DNA of 64,000 bases from Neisseria bacilliformis (GCF_014055025.1 NZ_CP059571.1:1922001-1986000); one strand, 5' to 3'; shown: positions 26,307 to 35,501, counted from the first letter of the stretch. Numbers and translations: made by a program. Notes: generated by a model not told the origin, from the letters alone.

Positions 26307-29156
26307 ATGTGCAACCACAACCACCCACACCCCACCCGCGACCACGACACCATCCGCATCCGCGGCGCGCGCACGCATAATTTGAAAAACGTCGATTTGG
26401 ACATTCCGCGCCACAGGCTGGTGGTGGTAACGGGTTTATCGGGCAGCGGCAAGTCGTCGCTGGCGTTTGACACGCTGTATGCCGAGGGGCAGCGGCGTTA
26501 TGTAGAGAGCTTGTCCGCCTATGCGCGGCAGTTTTTGCAGATGATGGACAAGCCCGATGTGGACTTGATTGAGGGCTTGTCGCCGGCGATTTCCATTGAG
26601 CAGAAATCCACCAGCCACAACCCGCGCTCCACCGTGGGCACGGTTACGGAAATCCATGATTATCTGCGCCTTTTATACGCCCGCATCGGCACGCCGTATT
26701 GCCCAGAGCATGATTTGCCGTTGGCGAGCCAAACCGTGTCGCAGATGGTGGATGCCGTCTTAAAGCTGCCTGAAGACACGCGCGTGATGATACTGGCCCC
26801 CGCTGTGCGCGAGCGCAAGGGCGAGTTTGTGGATTTTTTTGCCGACTTGCAGGCGCAGGGCTTTGCCCGCGTGCGCGTGGACGGCGCGGTGTACAGTTTG
26901 GACGAAGTGCCGAAGCTGGAAAAAAACATCAAGCACAATATTGATGTGGTTATCGACCGCGTAAAAGTGAAAGCCGATATTCAACAACGGCTTGCCGAAA
27001 GTTTTGAAACCGCGCTGCGCCACGGCAACGAGCGTGCGCTGGCAATGGAAATGGACAGCGGCGAAGAGCATTGGTTTTCCGCCCGCTTCGCCTGCCCCGT
27101 CTGCTCATACAGCCTGCCTGAGCTTGAACCGCGCCTGTTTTCTTTCAACAACCCCGTCGGCGCGTGCTCGAGCTGCGATGGCTTGGGTAGCATGAATTTT
27201 TTTGACGACAGCAAAGTTGTCGCCCACCCCGAATTGTCGCTGGCGGCGGGCGCGATTAAGGGCTGGGACAAGCGCAACCAGTTCTATTTCCAAATGATTC
27301 AGTCGCTGGCGCGGCATTATGATTTTGACGTGAACACGCCGTTTGAAAAGCTGCCTGAAAAAATCCGCAAAATCGTGTTGCACGGCTCGGGCAAAGAAAG
27401 CATTGATTTCACTTACCTTTCCGAGCGCGGCACCACATTCAACCGCAGCCACGCCTTTGAAGGCATCATCCCCAATCTGGAACGCCGCTACCGCGAAACC
27501 GACTCGCCCACCGTGCGCGAGCAGCTTGCCGAATACCAAAGCCACCGCGCCTGCCCGTCGTGCGCCGGTGCGCGTTTGCGCCGCGAAGCCCGTTATGTGT
27601 ATGTCGGCAAACAGCCGCTGCACGAAATCTCCGCATGGCCGCTTACGCAAACCCACCAGTTCTTTGAAACCCTTGATTTGGACGGCAACAAAAAACAAAT
27701 CGCCGAAAAAATCCTCAAAGAAATCACCGAGCGGCTCGGCTTCCTGATTAACGTCGGGCTGGATTACCTGAATCTCTCCCGTTCCGCCGAAACCCTCTCC
27801 GGCGGCGAAGCCCAGCGCATCCGCCTCGCCAGCCAAATCGGCAGCGGCCTGACCGGCGTAATGTATGTATTGGACGAACCCTCCATCGGCCTGCACCAGC
27901 GCGACAACGACCGCCTGCTCGCCACCCTCAAACGCCTGCGCGATTTGGGCAATAGCGTGATTGTGGTCGAACACGACGAAGACGCCATCCGCGAAGCCGA
28001 TTTCGTCGTCGATATGGGCCCGGGCGCGGGCGAACACGGCGGCAACGTATTGATTGCCGATACGCCCGAAAACGTCGCCAAATGCGAAAAATCCGTTACC
28101 GGACAATACCTCAGCGGCAAAAAATCCATTGCCGTACCGTCTGAACGCACGCCCGTCAACCCCAACCGAATGCTCGTCCTCAAAGGCGCGCGCGGCAACA
28201 ACCTTAAAAACGTTACCCTCGAACTGCCGCTCGGTTTGATTACCTGCATCACCGGCGTATCCGGCAGCGGCAAATCCACCCTGATTAACGACACCCTCGC
28301 CAAAATCACTGCCCGCGAACTCAACCGCGCCCAAGAAGAACCCGCCCCATACGACGACATCCACGGCCTCGAACACCTCGACAAAGTCATCAACGTCGAC
28401 CAATCCCCCATCGGCCGCACCCCGCGCTCCAATCCCGCCACCTACACCGGCCTGTTCACCCCCATCCGCGAACTCTTCGCTGGCGTACCCCTCTCGCGCG
28501 AACGCGGCTACAACGTCGGCCGATTCTCCTTCAACGTCAAAGGCGGCCGCTGCGAAGCCTGCCAAGGCGACGGCGTCATCAAAGTCGAAATGCACTTCCT
28601 CCCCGACGTGTACGTCCCCTGCGAAGTCTGCCACGGCAAACGCTACAACCGCGAAACCCTCGAAATCCAATACAAAGGCAAAAACATCAGCCAAGTCCTC
28701 GACATGACCGTCGAAGAAGCCCGCGAATTTTTCGACGCCGTCCCCACCGTATCGCGCAAACTGCAAACCCTGATGGACGTAGGCCTGGGCTACATCCGCC
28801 TCGGCCAGTCTGCCACCACCCTCTCCGGCGGCGAAGCCCAGCGCGTCAAACTCGCCTTGGAACTCTCCAAACGCGACACCGGCAGAACACTCTACATCCT
28901 CGACGAACCCACCACCGGCCTGCACTTCGCCGACATCGCCCTGCTGCTGGAAGTCATAGGTCGTCTGAAAGGCAAAGGCAACTCGATTGTGATTATTGAG
29001 CATAATCTTGACGTTATAAAAACAGCTGATTATATTGTGGATTTAGGACCGGAAGGCGGCGATGGAGGGGGAAGAATTATTGCTTCAGGTAGCCCTGAAC
29101 AGGTGGCAAAGGTTAAGGGGAGTTATACTGGGAAGTATTTGAAAGTGGTTTTATAA
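26307..29156 (+). CDS. uvrA: Excinuclease ABC subunit A
   Basis: This 949-residue damage-recognition ATPase starts nucleotide excision repair. It has two ABC modules: Walker [10 protein letters not shown] and GVSGSGKST, signature LSGGEAQRI and LSGGEAQRV. Zinc modules are CPVCSYS...CSSCDGLG and CEACQGDG...CEVCHGKRY. Uptake sequences inside are AAGCTGCCTGAA (26763-26774, 27348-27359) and AGGTCGTCTGAA (28958-28969), not AG-DUS. The last 180 bases are AT-rich with different codon use, although the protein sequence stays family-typical. The gene is a mosaic joined to the foreign block downstream. Confidence 0.96.
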   Translation: MCNHNHPHPTRDHDTIRIRGARTHNLKNVDLDIPRHRLVVVTGLSGSGKSSLAFDTLYAEGQRRYVESLSAYARQFLQMMDKPDVDLIEGLSPAISIEQKSTSHNPRSTVGTVTEIHDYLRLLYARIGTPYCPEHDLPLASQTVSQMVDAVLKLPEDTRVMILAPAVRERKGEFVDFFADLQAQGFARVRVDGAVYSLDEVPKLEKNIKHNIDVVIDRVKVKADIQQRLAESFETALRHGNERALAMEMDSGEEHWFSARFACPVCSYSLPELEPRLFSFNNPVGACSSCDGLGSMNFFDDSKVVAHPELSLAAGAIKGWDKRNQFYFQMIQSLARHYDFDVNTPFEKLPEKIRKIVLHGSGKESIDFTYLSERGTTFNRSHAFEGIIPNLERRYRETDSPTVREQLAEYQSHRACPSCAGARLRREARYVYVGKQPLHEISAWPLTQTHQFFETLDLDGNKKQIAEKILKEITERLGFLINVGLDYLNLSRSAETLSGGEAQRIRLASQIGSGLTGVMYVLDEPSIGLHQRDNDRLLATLKRLRDLGNSVIVVEHDEDAIREADFVVDMGPGAGEHGGNVLIADTPENVAKCEKSVTGQYLSGKKSIAVPSERTPVNPNRMLVLKGARGNNLKNVTLELPLGLITCITGVSGSGKSTLINDTLAKITARELNRAQEEPAPYDDIHGLEHLDKVINVDQSPIGRTPRSNPATYTGLFTPIRELFAGVPLSRERGYNVGRFSFNVKGGRCEACQGDGVIKVEMHFLPDVYVPCEVCHGKRYNRETLEIQYKGKNISQVLDMTVEEAREFFDAVPTVSRKLQTLMDVGLGYIRLGQSATTLSGGEAQRVKLALELSKRDTGRTLYILDEPTTGLHFADIALLLEVIGRLKGKGNSIVIIEHNLDVIKTADYIVDLGPEGGDGGGRIIASGSPEQVAKVKGSYTGKYLKVVL

Positions 29157-29181
29157 TTTCAATATTGATAAGGAAACATAA

Positions 29182-30605
29182 ATGGAATTTAAGGATATCG
29201 AATTTGGCAAAGCATCAGGAGAAACAGAGGGATCTCGTTATCCAGAATTGCTAAAAAAAGCCTATTTAGATTATAAAAACATATACCAAGAAATTGAATC
29301 TGGTAACAATTTCCTTGTATTAGGTCATAAAGGATGCGGCAAATCAGCCATTGCAGAAAAACTACGTTTAGAAGCAAAAGAAAAACGAGTTTCTGTCATT
29401 AGATTGCAAGAATTCCCTTTTAAATCTTTTGGAAAGATTTTTTCAGGTCAAGCTGAACCAGAAGCCAAATACCCAACATCTTGGTCTTGGCTACTTCTAT
29501 TGGCAATAATTGATGAACTAAGACATGATCATGGGGCAAGAGATGCAGTAAATATTGAGTACAATAAAGCTATTGATAAACTTGATGAGTTTGGACTTCT
29601 TTCATCATCAGATTTAAAAAGTGTTGCGGTAAAATCTAGTAAAAAAGAATTTAAAATTCAAATCCCTAAAATTTTAGAGTATTCTACCGCTGGTTCAACT
29701 CAAAGCAACTCATATGAAACAATTTTTACGGATTTAGTTTCTTTTTTAAAAGAATTAGTTATCAGTTATTCTACTGAGGGTGGTCTAATTCTAATAATTG
29801 ATGGTTTAGATGATATTCTAACTTCTAGAGAAGTACAATATCAAGCTCTATCAGCACTAATTTTTGAAGCTGAGAAGCTTAATTTATTATTTTTTTCTAA
29901 CAAAAAAAAATTCATATCGTTATCCTTTGTCGAACTGAACTATATGAAAAACTACCAAACCCAAATAAAAATAAATTAAGAAAAGACTTTGGATTTGAAT
30001 TAAACTGGTATCAAGATACTGATTATGCCGAAGGGTCTAACTTAGTAAAACTAGTAAACTTAAGAGCAAAATTATCTTTTAATAAAGAAATTGATATTTT
30101 TAAGAATTTTTTTCCTGATACTATTAAAGGAAAGCCATCTCTGCAATATTTACTAGAGATGACAAGACATACACCTCGAGACTTTATTAGCATGATGAAC
30201 TGCTTAAAAGAAATTGAGACAAATGGAAAATTCACAGAAAACCTTATCATGCAAGGACTAAAAAGATATTCAATAGACTATTTTGAACCTGAGATACGTG
30301 ATGAAATTGTTGGTTACATCGATATTCATGATTATGAAAGGTTCTATGAAATAATAAGCAAAATTAAACAAAGAGAATTTCCCTATAGTAAATTAAAAGA
30401 AATAAGTGAAGTTTCCAAATTAACTGAAGATAATCTGAAAAAGTTGATGAATGTTTTATACGATTGTGGGGCAATCGGAAATAAGTGGAGCAATGGAACA
30501 TCTAATAGATATGAATTTAAATTTAGAAATAAAAATTCACACTTTAATTCTACTTATACAGTTGTTTTACACAAAGGATTATGGAAGGCATTAAATTTAA
30601 TATAA
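29182..30605 (+). pseudogene. P-loop ATPase (Sll1717-like), frame broken at an A9 tract
   Basis: The first frame (29182-29979, 265 codons) has Walker A LGHKGCGKSA at about residues 47-56 and Walker B LILIIDGLDD at about 203-212. At A9 (29902-29910) the frame is lost. The -1 frame continues without a stop from IHIVILCRTELYEKLPNPNKNKLRKDFG to HKGLWKALNLI at 30605. Restored, the protein has about 474 residues, with a C-terminal winged-helix-like stretch (FPYSKLKEISEVSKLTEDNLKKLM). Overall it resembles Sll1717-type P-loop ATPases, some of which occur in defence loci; that assignment is from memory. One base in the A tract decides the state, so phase variation, slippage, recent decay or an assembly error are all possible. 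Composition is very AT-rich. Confidence 0.75.
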
Positions 30606-30621
30606 CTCCTTAGCAGCAAGC

Positions 30622-30690
30622 GTAGGTTGGGTCAAGACCCAATAAGACCGTAAAACTTATCTGTTTTGTTGGGTTTGCAACCCAACCTAC
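30622..30690. repeat. Double-hairpin repeat, GGGTC core
   Basis: Ends GTAGGTTGGGTC and GACCC.../GTTGGGTTTGCAACCCAACCTAC enclose two small hairpins. Near-identical copies lie at 33744-33812 and 33874-33945. Confidence 0.7.
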
Positions 30691-30782
30691 AACCCTTTCA
30701 GACGGCCTCAAACGCCGTCTGAAAATCCACACCGCCCACCGAGAAACCCCATGCCCCAAAACATCGACCACCAAAGCAAGCC

Positions 30783-30960
30783 GTAGCCCGCATACCCAGC
30801 CGACCGCGTGCGTGGCTACGCCACACACCCTACCGATGAATCACTCGGAACTAAAAACCAACGCGTAGGGTGTGTGCGGTACGCACGCACGCGGTTGCTT
30901 GATTGACGGTTTGCCGTTTCAACTTTTAACTTCGTTGAAGCTAGCGCTTTCAGACGGCCT
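30783..30960. repeat. Direct repeat left of the RAYT gene
   Basis: The segment includes inverted GTAGGGTGTGT units, CCAACGCGTAGGG, TTGACGGTTTGCCGTTT and a GTTGAAGCT...DUS tail. It matches about 31597-31761 in the same order and orientation, with scattered differences. Confidence 0.7.
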
Positions 30961-31054
30961 CCAATGCCGTCTGAAAACATCAACTTCAACAAAGTTAAAA
31001 CCTTAAGCAACAAACCGTTCCTTCTCCAACACCCAAACCACAAACAAAAATCCT

Positions 31055-31583
31055 ATGGCGCGTTATCGCAGAAACTTCATTGCCGGCGGCACATTCTTTT
31101 TCACCGTCAAACTCGCCGACCCAAAATCGCGCCTGCTTGTCGAACATATCGACTTCGCGTGCGGCTTATATGGATGTGCAAAAACAATATCCCTTTGAAA
31201 CCGTCGCCATATGCGTGCTGCCGAACCATATTCACACCATTTGGACGCTGCCGCCCGATGATGCGGATTATTCCCTGCGCTGGCGGCTGATTAAAACCAA
31301 ATTCTCCGCCCATTTCCCTCGTGCCGAAAACCTGTCTGCAAGCAAACAGCGGCGGAACGAACGCGGTATTTGGCAACGGCGTTTTTATGAACACACCGTG
31401 CGTGACGAAACGGATTTGCAGCGTTGCGCGGACTATATCCATTTCAATCCCGTCAAACATGGATTGTGCGGCAATGTCCGCGATTAGGCGTTTTCGTCGT
31501 TTCACCGTTATGTACGGGATGGATGGCTGCCGTTGGATTGGGGCGGCACAAAAGAAACGGCGGTAATGAGTTTTGGGGAGTAA
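31055..31583 (+). pseudogene. REP-associated tyrosine transposase (RAYT), inactivated
   Basis: Read with corrections, this is a Y1-type single-strand transposase of the IS200/RAYT class. It starts MARYRRNFIAGGTFFFTVKL at 31055. The frame is lost near 31155-31160, after VEHIDF, and resumes as RAAYMDVQKQYPFETVAI. The HUH motif is in VLPNHIHTIW; the catalytic-Tyr segment is WQRRFYEHTVRDETD...YIHFNPVKHGL. A TAG at 31485-31487 replaces the conserved Trp (VRD-W-AFSSFHRY), and the remaining frame reads to TAA at 31581-31583. With a frameshift and a nonsense change the gene is dead. It lies between direct copies of the palindromic GTAGGGTGTGT repeat, the expected RAYT-REP arrangement. Confidence 0.85.
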
Positions 31584-31596
31584 ATGCTATAAAAAA

Positions 31597-31761
31597 CTAC
31601 CCACTGCGTGCGTGGCTGCGCCACACACCCTACCTGTAAATCACGCGGAACTTCAAAACCAACGCGTAGGGGTGCGGTACGCACGCACGCGGTTACTTAA
31701 TTGACGTTTTGCCGTTTTCAAATTTACTTTCGTTGAAGCTGCCACTTTTCAGACGGCCTCA
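31597..31761. repeat. Direct repeat right of the RAYT gene
   Basis: This copy matches 30783-30960 (GCGTGCGTGGCTGCGCCACA, CCAACGCGTAGGG, TTGACGTTTTGCCGTTT, GTTGAAGCT, DUS), offset by roughly 810 bases. Confidence 0.7.
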
Positions 31762-31898
31762 AATACCCATACAGCCTATCCGTCAATCCCCAAACCACCC
31801 ACCCAAAACAAACCAATGTGCAGGCTGCTTTTCAACTTCGTTGAAGCTTCGCAGAAACTCCGTTTTCGGCAAGCTGCCATTCAAAGATCCTATCAATA

Positions 31899-31955
31899 AA
31901 GGCTACCTAAAAAATATCCGACTCAACAAAGCCGAATATTTTTCAGGTAGCCTTT
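31899..31955 (-). terminator. Terminator with Eikenella-type uptake sequence
   Basis: The minus strand reads AGGCTACCTGAA exactly (31942-31953). The opposite arm, AGGCTACCTAAA at 31900-31911, makes a stem of about 20 bp with flanking T runs, just 3' of the acyltransferase gene. Confidence 0.75.
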
Positions 31956-31999
31956 TCTTACTTGGCGGCAGCCACAGTTTCAAAAATCAGAAGCCGCCG

Positions 32000-33034
32000 T
32001 TATCCGCCAAACAACGCCGCCTTGCCTTCCGCGCCGGAAACATCCAGCACTTCAATTCCTTCCCCGTCCAGCACCGCCTGCGTCAACATGGCCACGCCGC
32101 CGGAGGGGCCGATTTCCAAAATCCGCCGCACGCCCAGCGCGGCCATGCTGCGGCATTCGGCCACCCAGTCCACGGGATTGACCAACACATTTTGCGCGAT
32201 GCTGCGCGCCTGTTCCGCATCCAAACCGCAGGCGGCCGCCCATTCGGCCACTTGCGCCACGGCGGGCAGCATGGCAGGGTGGTGGAAACCGACTTCCACG
32301 TCCAGCCGCCACAGCAAGTTTTCGGGCGTTTGGCCATTTTCGTCTTTCACCGTGTCCGACAACACGCCGCACACGCGCGCCACCGATTCGGGCTTGCCGC
32401 TGACGACAAAGCCGTCCGCGCTGTTCTGCAAGCCGATACACGGGCGGTCGGCCGAATCGGCGGGGAACAGTTCGTCAATCACGGCGGCAAGCTGCCCGCG
32501 GCTCACGCCCTGCACCATCACCATCGGATGATTGCCGTCGTGCAGATACATGCCCGTTGCGCGCCCTTGCAGCGTGGCCGCCGCGCCAATCAATTCGGCC
32601 AAGGCCAGCAGTTCGGCGGCATGCTGCGGCTCGCGTATCAGATAACGCCCGAGTATGCCCTGCGAATGCCCGATAACGCCCGCCGCCTTGCCGCTGTCCA
32701 AGCCGCGCGTTTCCAGCGTGTGCAGATTGGCGATTTGCGAGAGAAAAATGCCAGGCGCGCTCACGGCGGCACGCACCAAATCAATGCCGTCCGCGCCGTT
32801 TTCCGCCCATTTGATCGGCTCGAAACCCTGCGGGCGGGCGGTGGCAAGCTGCTCCGCGACTGGTGCCAAAATTCGGGCGGCAGCGGCGGCCACTTCGTTT
32901 GCCCTGTCCCGCGCCCCGTCAGCCAAAGCCTCGCGCAGGCTGCTTATCCAATCAAAGCCCTGTCCGGAAAAGCAGAGGGCAAACTGTTCGTCATAAAAAT
33001 GTTCCGGCAGGCGGTTTTGTTGCAGTTGGCTCAT
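32000..33034 (-). CDS. Stand-alone acyltransferase domain protein (FAS-I-like)
   Basis: This 344-residue protein is an acyl/malonyl transferase fold resembling the AT domain of type I fatty acid synthases more than FabD. FSGQG at residues 22-26 and the nucleophile motif GHSQG at 122-126 (Ser124) are clear. The partner His is probably in GFHHPAM (about 250-254). LEIGPSGGVAMLT near the C-terminus fits the fold. GGAGG lies upstream of the ATG at 33034. No ketosynthase or ACP gene is nearby, so the acceptor is unknown. The terminator carries an Eikenella-type uptake sequence, pointing to import. Confidence 0.8.
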   Translation of the reverse strand: MSQLQQNRLPEHFYDEQFALCFSGQGFDWISSLREALADGARDRANEVAAAAARILAPVAEQLATARPQGFEPIKWAENGADGIDLVRAAVSAPGIFLSQIANLHTLETRGLDSGKAAGVIGHSQGILGRYLIREPQHAAELLALAELIGAAATLQGRATGMYLHDGNHPMVMVQGVSRGQLAAVIDELFPADSADRPCIGLQNSADGFVVSGKPESVARVCGVLSDTVKDENGQTPENLLWRLDVEVGFHHPAMLPAVAQVAEWAAACGLDAEQARSIAQNVLVNPVDWVAECRSMAALGVRRILEIGPSGGVAMLTQAVLDGEGIEVLDVSGAEGKAALFGG

Positions 33035-33283
33035 GGTTTCACTCCCTCCGTAATCGGTGTTGAACGGTTTGCAAAACTTAATGTGATGATTGTATGACGA
33101 ATAACGCGCTTGTGCCACGCACTCAAATCAAACATGGTTTTCAGACGGCCTTATTGATTTCGCGTTACCCTTCCGTTGGATGGTTGAAGGGAAACCCCAT
33201 GCCCGCCGTTATCACCGCCCCCGAAAAATTTGCCGCCGCACAAACCCTGCTGGCCGTAACCCTGCTGGCCGCGCTGCCACAAA

Positions 33284-33324
33284 AAGCAGCCTGCACTTGG
33301 GATATTCAAACGTGCAGGCTGCTT
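33284..33324. terminator. Hairpin of two king3-type uptake sequences
   Basis: Exact AAGCAGCCTGCA and its exact complement enclose a 17-base loop, followed by TTTTC. Confidence 0.7.
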
Positions 33325-33499
33325 TTCTTATCGCCGCGTTCAGATTTTTCAATTGCATAAATCCGTCAATCCGCTTGATTTTTTCTTCCACTTTACAGTA
33401 TTTTACGGTTCATTAACAATTCGCTGTCTGAAAACCAGTTCATCCACCTCACAAGCTGCTTTTTTATCTACTCAATGTTAAATTTTGTTATTGCCTGTA

Positions 33500-33529
33500 T
33501 TGACATAAATCAACAAACAATGCTAATTT
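33500..33529 (+). promoter_or_regulatory. Promoter with FNR-like box
   Basis: TTGACATAAATCAA (33500-33513) fits the FNR consensus TTGAT-N4-ATCAA with one mismatch. Its first six bases are also a consensus -35 (TTGACA), with TGCTAATTT (33521-33529) as an extended -10 candidate 18 bases on. AAGGAG (33538-33543) precedes the ATG at 33552. Confidence 0.5.
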
Positions 33530-33551
33530 TTCGCCAACAAGGAGCTTAAAA

Positions 33552-33758
33552 ATGACGACTTATCCCATTGTTCAAGCGACCAAACCACTCAACTGGCAAG
33601 CCATTGCTCAAATTGCGGTACACGACAATGGCGAACCTTTGCTTGCCTTGCCCTTGTGTTCTCGTATTCAACTTATCCCCACTTATTTTAATCAACACAT
33701 TAGCGGTGCGATTAACGCGCTGGTGCTGCGCCAAACAGCAAGCGTAGGTTGGGTCTAG
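33552..33758 (+). pseudogene. Truncated ORF of unknown family, cut by a repeat
   Basis: The 68-codon frame begins MTTYPIVQATKPLNWQAIAQ and has good promoter and ribosome-site signals. Its last eight codons are already part of the double-hairpin repeat that starts at 33744 (TASVGWV). It is therefore most likely the 5' piece of a larger gene cut by repeat insertion or deletion. I do not recognise the family with confidence. Base composition is AT-richer than most of the window. Confidence 0.55.
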
Positions 33759-33812
33759 ACCCAACAAAACTGTAAAATCCATCTGTTTTGTTGGGTTTAC
33801 AACCCAACCTAC
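33744..33812. repeat. Double-hairpin repeat, GGGTC core
   Basis: GTAGGTTGGGTCTAGACCCAAC...GTTGGGTTTACAACCCAACCTAC; sister of 30622-30690. Confidence 0.7.
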
Positions 33813-34066
33813 AAATTTTTAGACGGCCTCAAACGCCGTCTGAAACCCCAATCTCTCCACCGAGCAAGCAAGCGTAGGTTGGGTCGCGACCCAACAAAAC
33901 CGTAAAATCCCCCCCCGTTTTGTTGGATTTGGCAACCCAACCTACCGCTGAAACCCGCTTTTCAGACGATCTCAAACGTCGTCTGAAACCCCGACAACCC
34001 AAAAGCAGCCTGAAAACCCAATCCTCCGTTTTCAGGCTGCCCAACCATCACCAACCCCAAAAAACC
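33759..34066. other. Repeat spacer upstream of sbcB
   Basis: The region has two double-hairpin repeats (33744-33812 and 33874-33945), GACGGCCTC...GCCGTCTGAAA at 33823-33845, a TCAGACGATCTC...GTCGTCTGAAA pair at 33962-33988, and an AAGCAGCCTGAA / TTCAGGCTGCCC hairpin (34003-34042) just before sbcB. No gene is seen. Confidence 0.65.
33874..33945. repeat. Double-hairpin repeat, GGGTC core
   Basis: GTAGGTTGGGTCGCGACCCAAC...GTTGGATTTGGCAACCCAACCTAC; third copy of this subtype, 130 bases after the second. Confidence 0.7.
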
Positions 34067-35485
34067 ATGCCCCAACCCACCTTCTTCATCTACGACTACG
34101 AAACATTCGGCATCCACCCCGCCCGCGACCGCCCCGCCCAATTTGCCGGTATCCGCACCGACCCCGATTTCAACCCCGTCGCCGACCCAATCACACTCTA
34201 TTGCAAACAAACCAACGACTACCTGCCCTCGCCCGAATCCGTGCTGATTACCAGCATCACCCCGCAAGAGTGCAACCAAAAAGGCGTGCCCGAGCCCGAA
34301 TTTGCCGCGCGGATTTGCGCCGAATTTTCCCAGCCCAACACCTGCATCATGGGCTACAACAACATCCGTTACGACGACGAAATCACCCGCCACACCTTCT
34401 ACCGCAACTTCCTCGACCCCTACGAATACAGCTACCAAAACGGCAACTCCCGCTGGGACTTGCTCGACGTCGTCCGCGCCTGCCACGCCCTGCGCCCCGA
34501 GGGCATAGAATGGCCGCGCGATGAAAACGGCCTGCCCGTGTTCCGCTTGGAACAACTCACCGCCGCCAACGGTATAGAACACGCCCACGCCCACGACGCG
34601 CTCTCCGACGTGTACGCCACCATCGCGCTGGCGAAACTCATCAAACAAAAACAGCCGCGCCTGTTCCGCTTCTTCTTTGAAAACCGAGGCAAAGCCCCAC
34701 TCGCCGCCATGATAGACATCCGCCGCCACACCCCGCTGGTGCACATCTCTGGCATGTTCGGCAATGCCCGTCGCAACACCGCGCTCATCGCCCCGCTCTC
34801 ATGGCACCCGAGCAACAAAAACGCCGTCATCGCCTGCGACCTGTCCGCCGATTTGCGCGATTTGTTAAACCTGAATGCCGACACCCTGCGCGAACGCCTC
34901 TACACCCCTAAAGAAACCCTGCTCGCACAAGGCGCGCTGCCCGTGCCGCTCAAACTCGTCCACATCAACAAATGCCCTATCCTCACCCCGCGCAATGTTT
35001 TGCGAGACGAAGATGCCGAACGTTTAGGCATAGACAACACGATTTGCCAAAATAACCTAGCCGCCCTGCAAAACGCGCCCGAAATCCGCCAAAAAGTACA
35101 ACAAATCTTCCGCGAAACCCGCCAATTTGCGCCTAGCGACAACGTAGAAACCGAACTGTACAACGGCTTTTTCAGCCCCGCCGACAAACAAAACCTCGCC
35201 ACCCTGCGCACCCTGCCGCCCGAACAACTCGCCAACCACGGCTTGCCATTCCAAGACCCGCGCATCCCCCAACTGCTGTTCCACTACCGCGCCCGCCATT
35301 TCTACCCAACCCTCACCCGCGCCGAACAAATTCAATGGCAAAAATACCGCCGCAAAAAACTGGAAGCCGCGCTCCCCGATTTCAGCCAAAGCCTGCAAAA
35401 TCTGGCGGAACAAAACGCCGATAATCCCGACAAACTGCTGCTGTTGCAGGCGGTTTATCAGTATGCGGAGCGGTTGTTGGGTTGA
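34067..35485 (+). CDS. sbcB: Exodeoxyribonuclease I
   Basis: This 472-residue DEDDh 3'-5' single-strand exonuclease trims DNA ends in recombination and repair. The exonuclease core opens with FFIYDYETFGIHPARDRPAQF (acidic residues 10 and 12), then MGYNNIRYDDEI, RWDLLDVVRAC and AHDALSDVYA. The C-terminal extension ends QLLFHYRARHFYPTLT...QAVYQYAERLLG, as in E. coli SbcB. The ATG at 34067 is the family start. Kingella-like uptake sequences flank it on both sides (34003, 35634), so the gene may be imported. Confidence 0.93.
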   Translation: MPQPTFFIYDYETFGIHPARDRPAQFAGIRTDPDFNPVADPITLYCKQTNDYLPSPESVLITSITPQECNQKGVPEPEFAARICAEFSQPNTCIMGYNNIRYDDEITRHTFYRNFLDPYEYSYQNGNSRWDLLDVVRACHALRPEGIEWPRDENGLPVFRLEQLTAANGIEHAHAHDALSDVYATIALAKLIKQKQPRLFRFFFENRGKAPLAAMIDIRRHTPLVHISGMFGNARRNTALIAPLSWHPSNKNAVIACDLSADLRDLLNLNADTLRERLYTPKETLLAQGALPVPLKLVHINKCPILTPRNVLRDEDAERLGIDNTICQNNLAALQNAPEIRQKVQQIFRETRQFAPSDNVETELYNGFFSPADKQNLATLRTLPPEQLANHGLPFQDPRIPQLLFHYRARHFYPTLTRAEQIQWQKYRRKKLEAALPDFSQSLQNLAEQNADNPDKLLLLQAVYQYAERLLG

Positions 35486-35501
35486 GTTGCTTGAAAAGCC
35501 C

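Larger units (their letters stand above)
30606..31054. other. Repeat-filled region between the ATPase and the RAYT gene
   Basis: The region contains a double-hairpin repeat (30622-30690), a divergent DUS pair at about 30705-30725, and inverted GTAGGGTGTGT units at about 30780-30898. The latter lie within a 170-bp segment that recurs downstream of the transposase (about 31597-31761). Two further DUS are at about 30948 and 30965. No gene is seen. Confidence 0.7.
31584..31999. other. Region between the RAYT gene and the acyltransferase
   Basis: The right direct repeat is at about 31597-31761, with DUS at 31748. A king3-type uptake sequence (complement of AAGCAGCCTGCA) lies at 31819-31830 and the eik-type terminator at 31899-31955. 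GTTGAAGCT fragments recur (31732, 31845). No gene is seen. Confidence 0.65.
33035..33551. other. AT-richer spacer with king3-type hairpin and a promoter
   Basis: The left part has a DUS at 33139. A short open frame (MPAVITAPEKFAAAQ..., from 33199) runs into a hairpin and looks like a gene remnant. AAGCAGCCTGCA (33284-33295) and its complement (33313-33324) form a terminator. The right part is AT-rich and holds the promoter of the next ORF. Confidence 0.6.

Noticed and set aside
27105-29003. 632-codon open frame on the minus strand opposite uvrA
   Set aside because: It mirrors the uvrA codon structure, has a Val/Gly/Phe-rich shadow composition and no domain; a by-product of GC-rich coding DNA.
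31080-31487. Start of the transposase at 31080
   Set aside because: The true family N-terminus (MARYRRNFIAGG) begins at 31055 in another frame; the 31080 start is an artefact of the frameshift.
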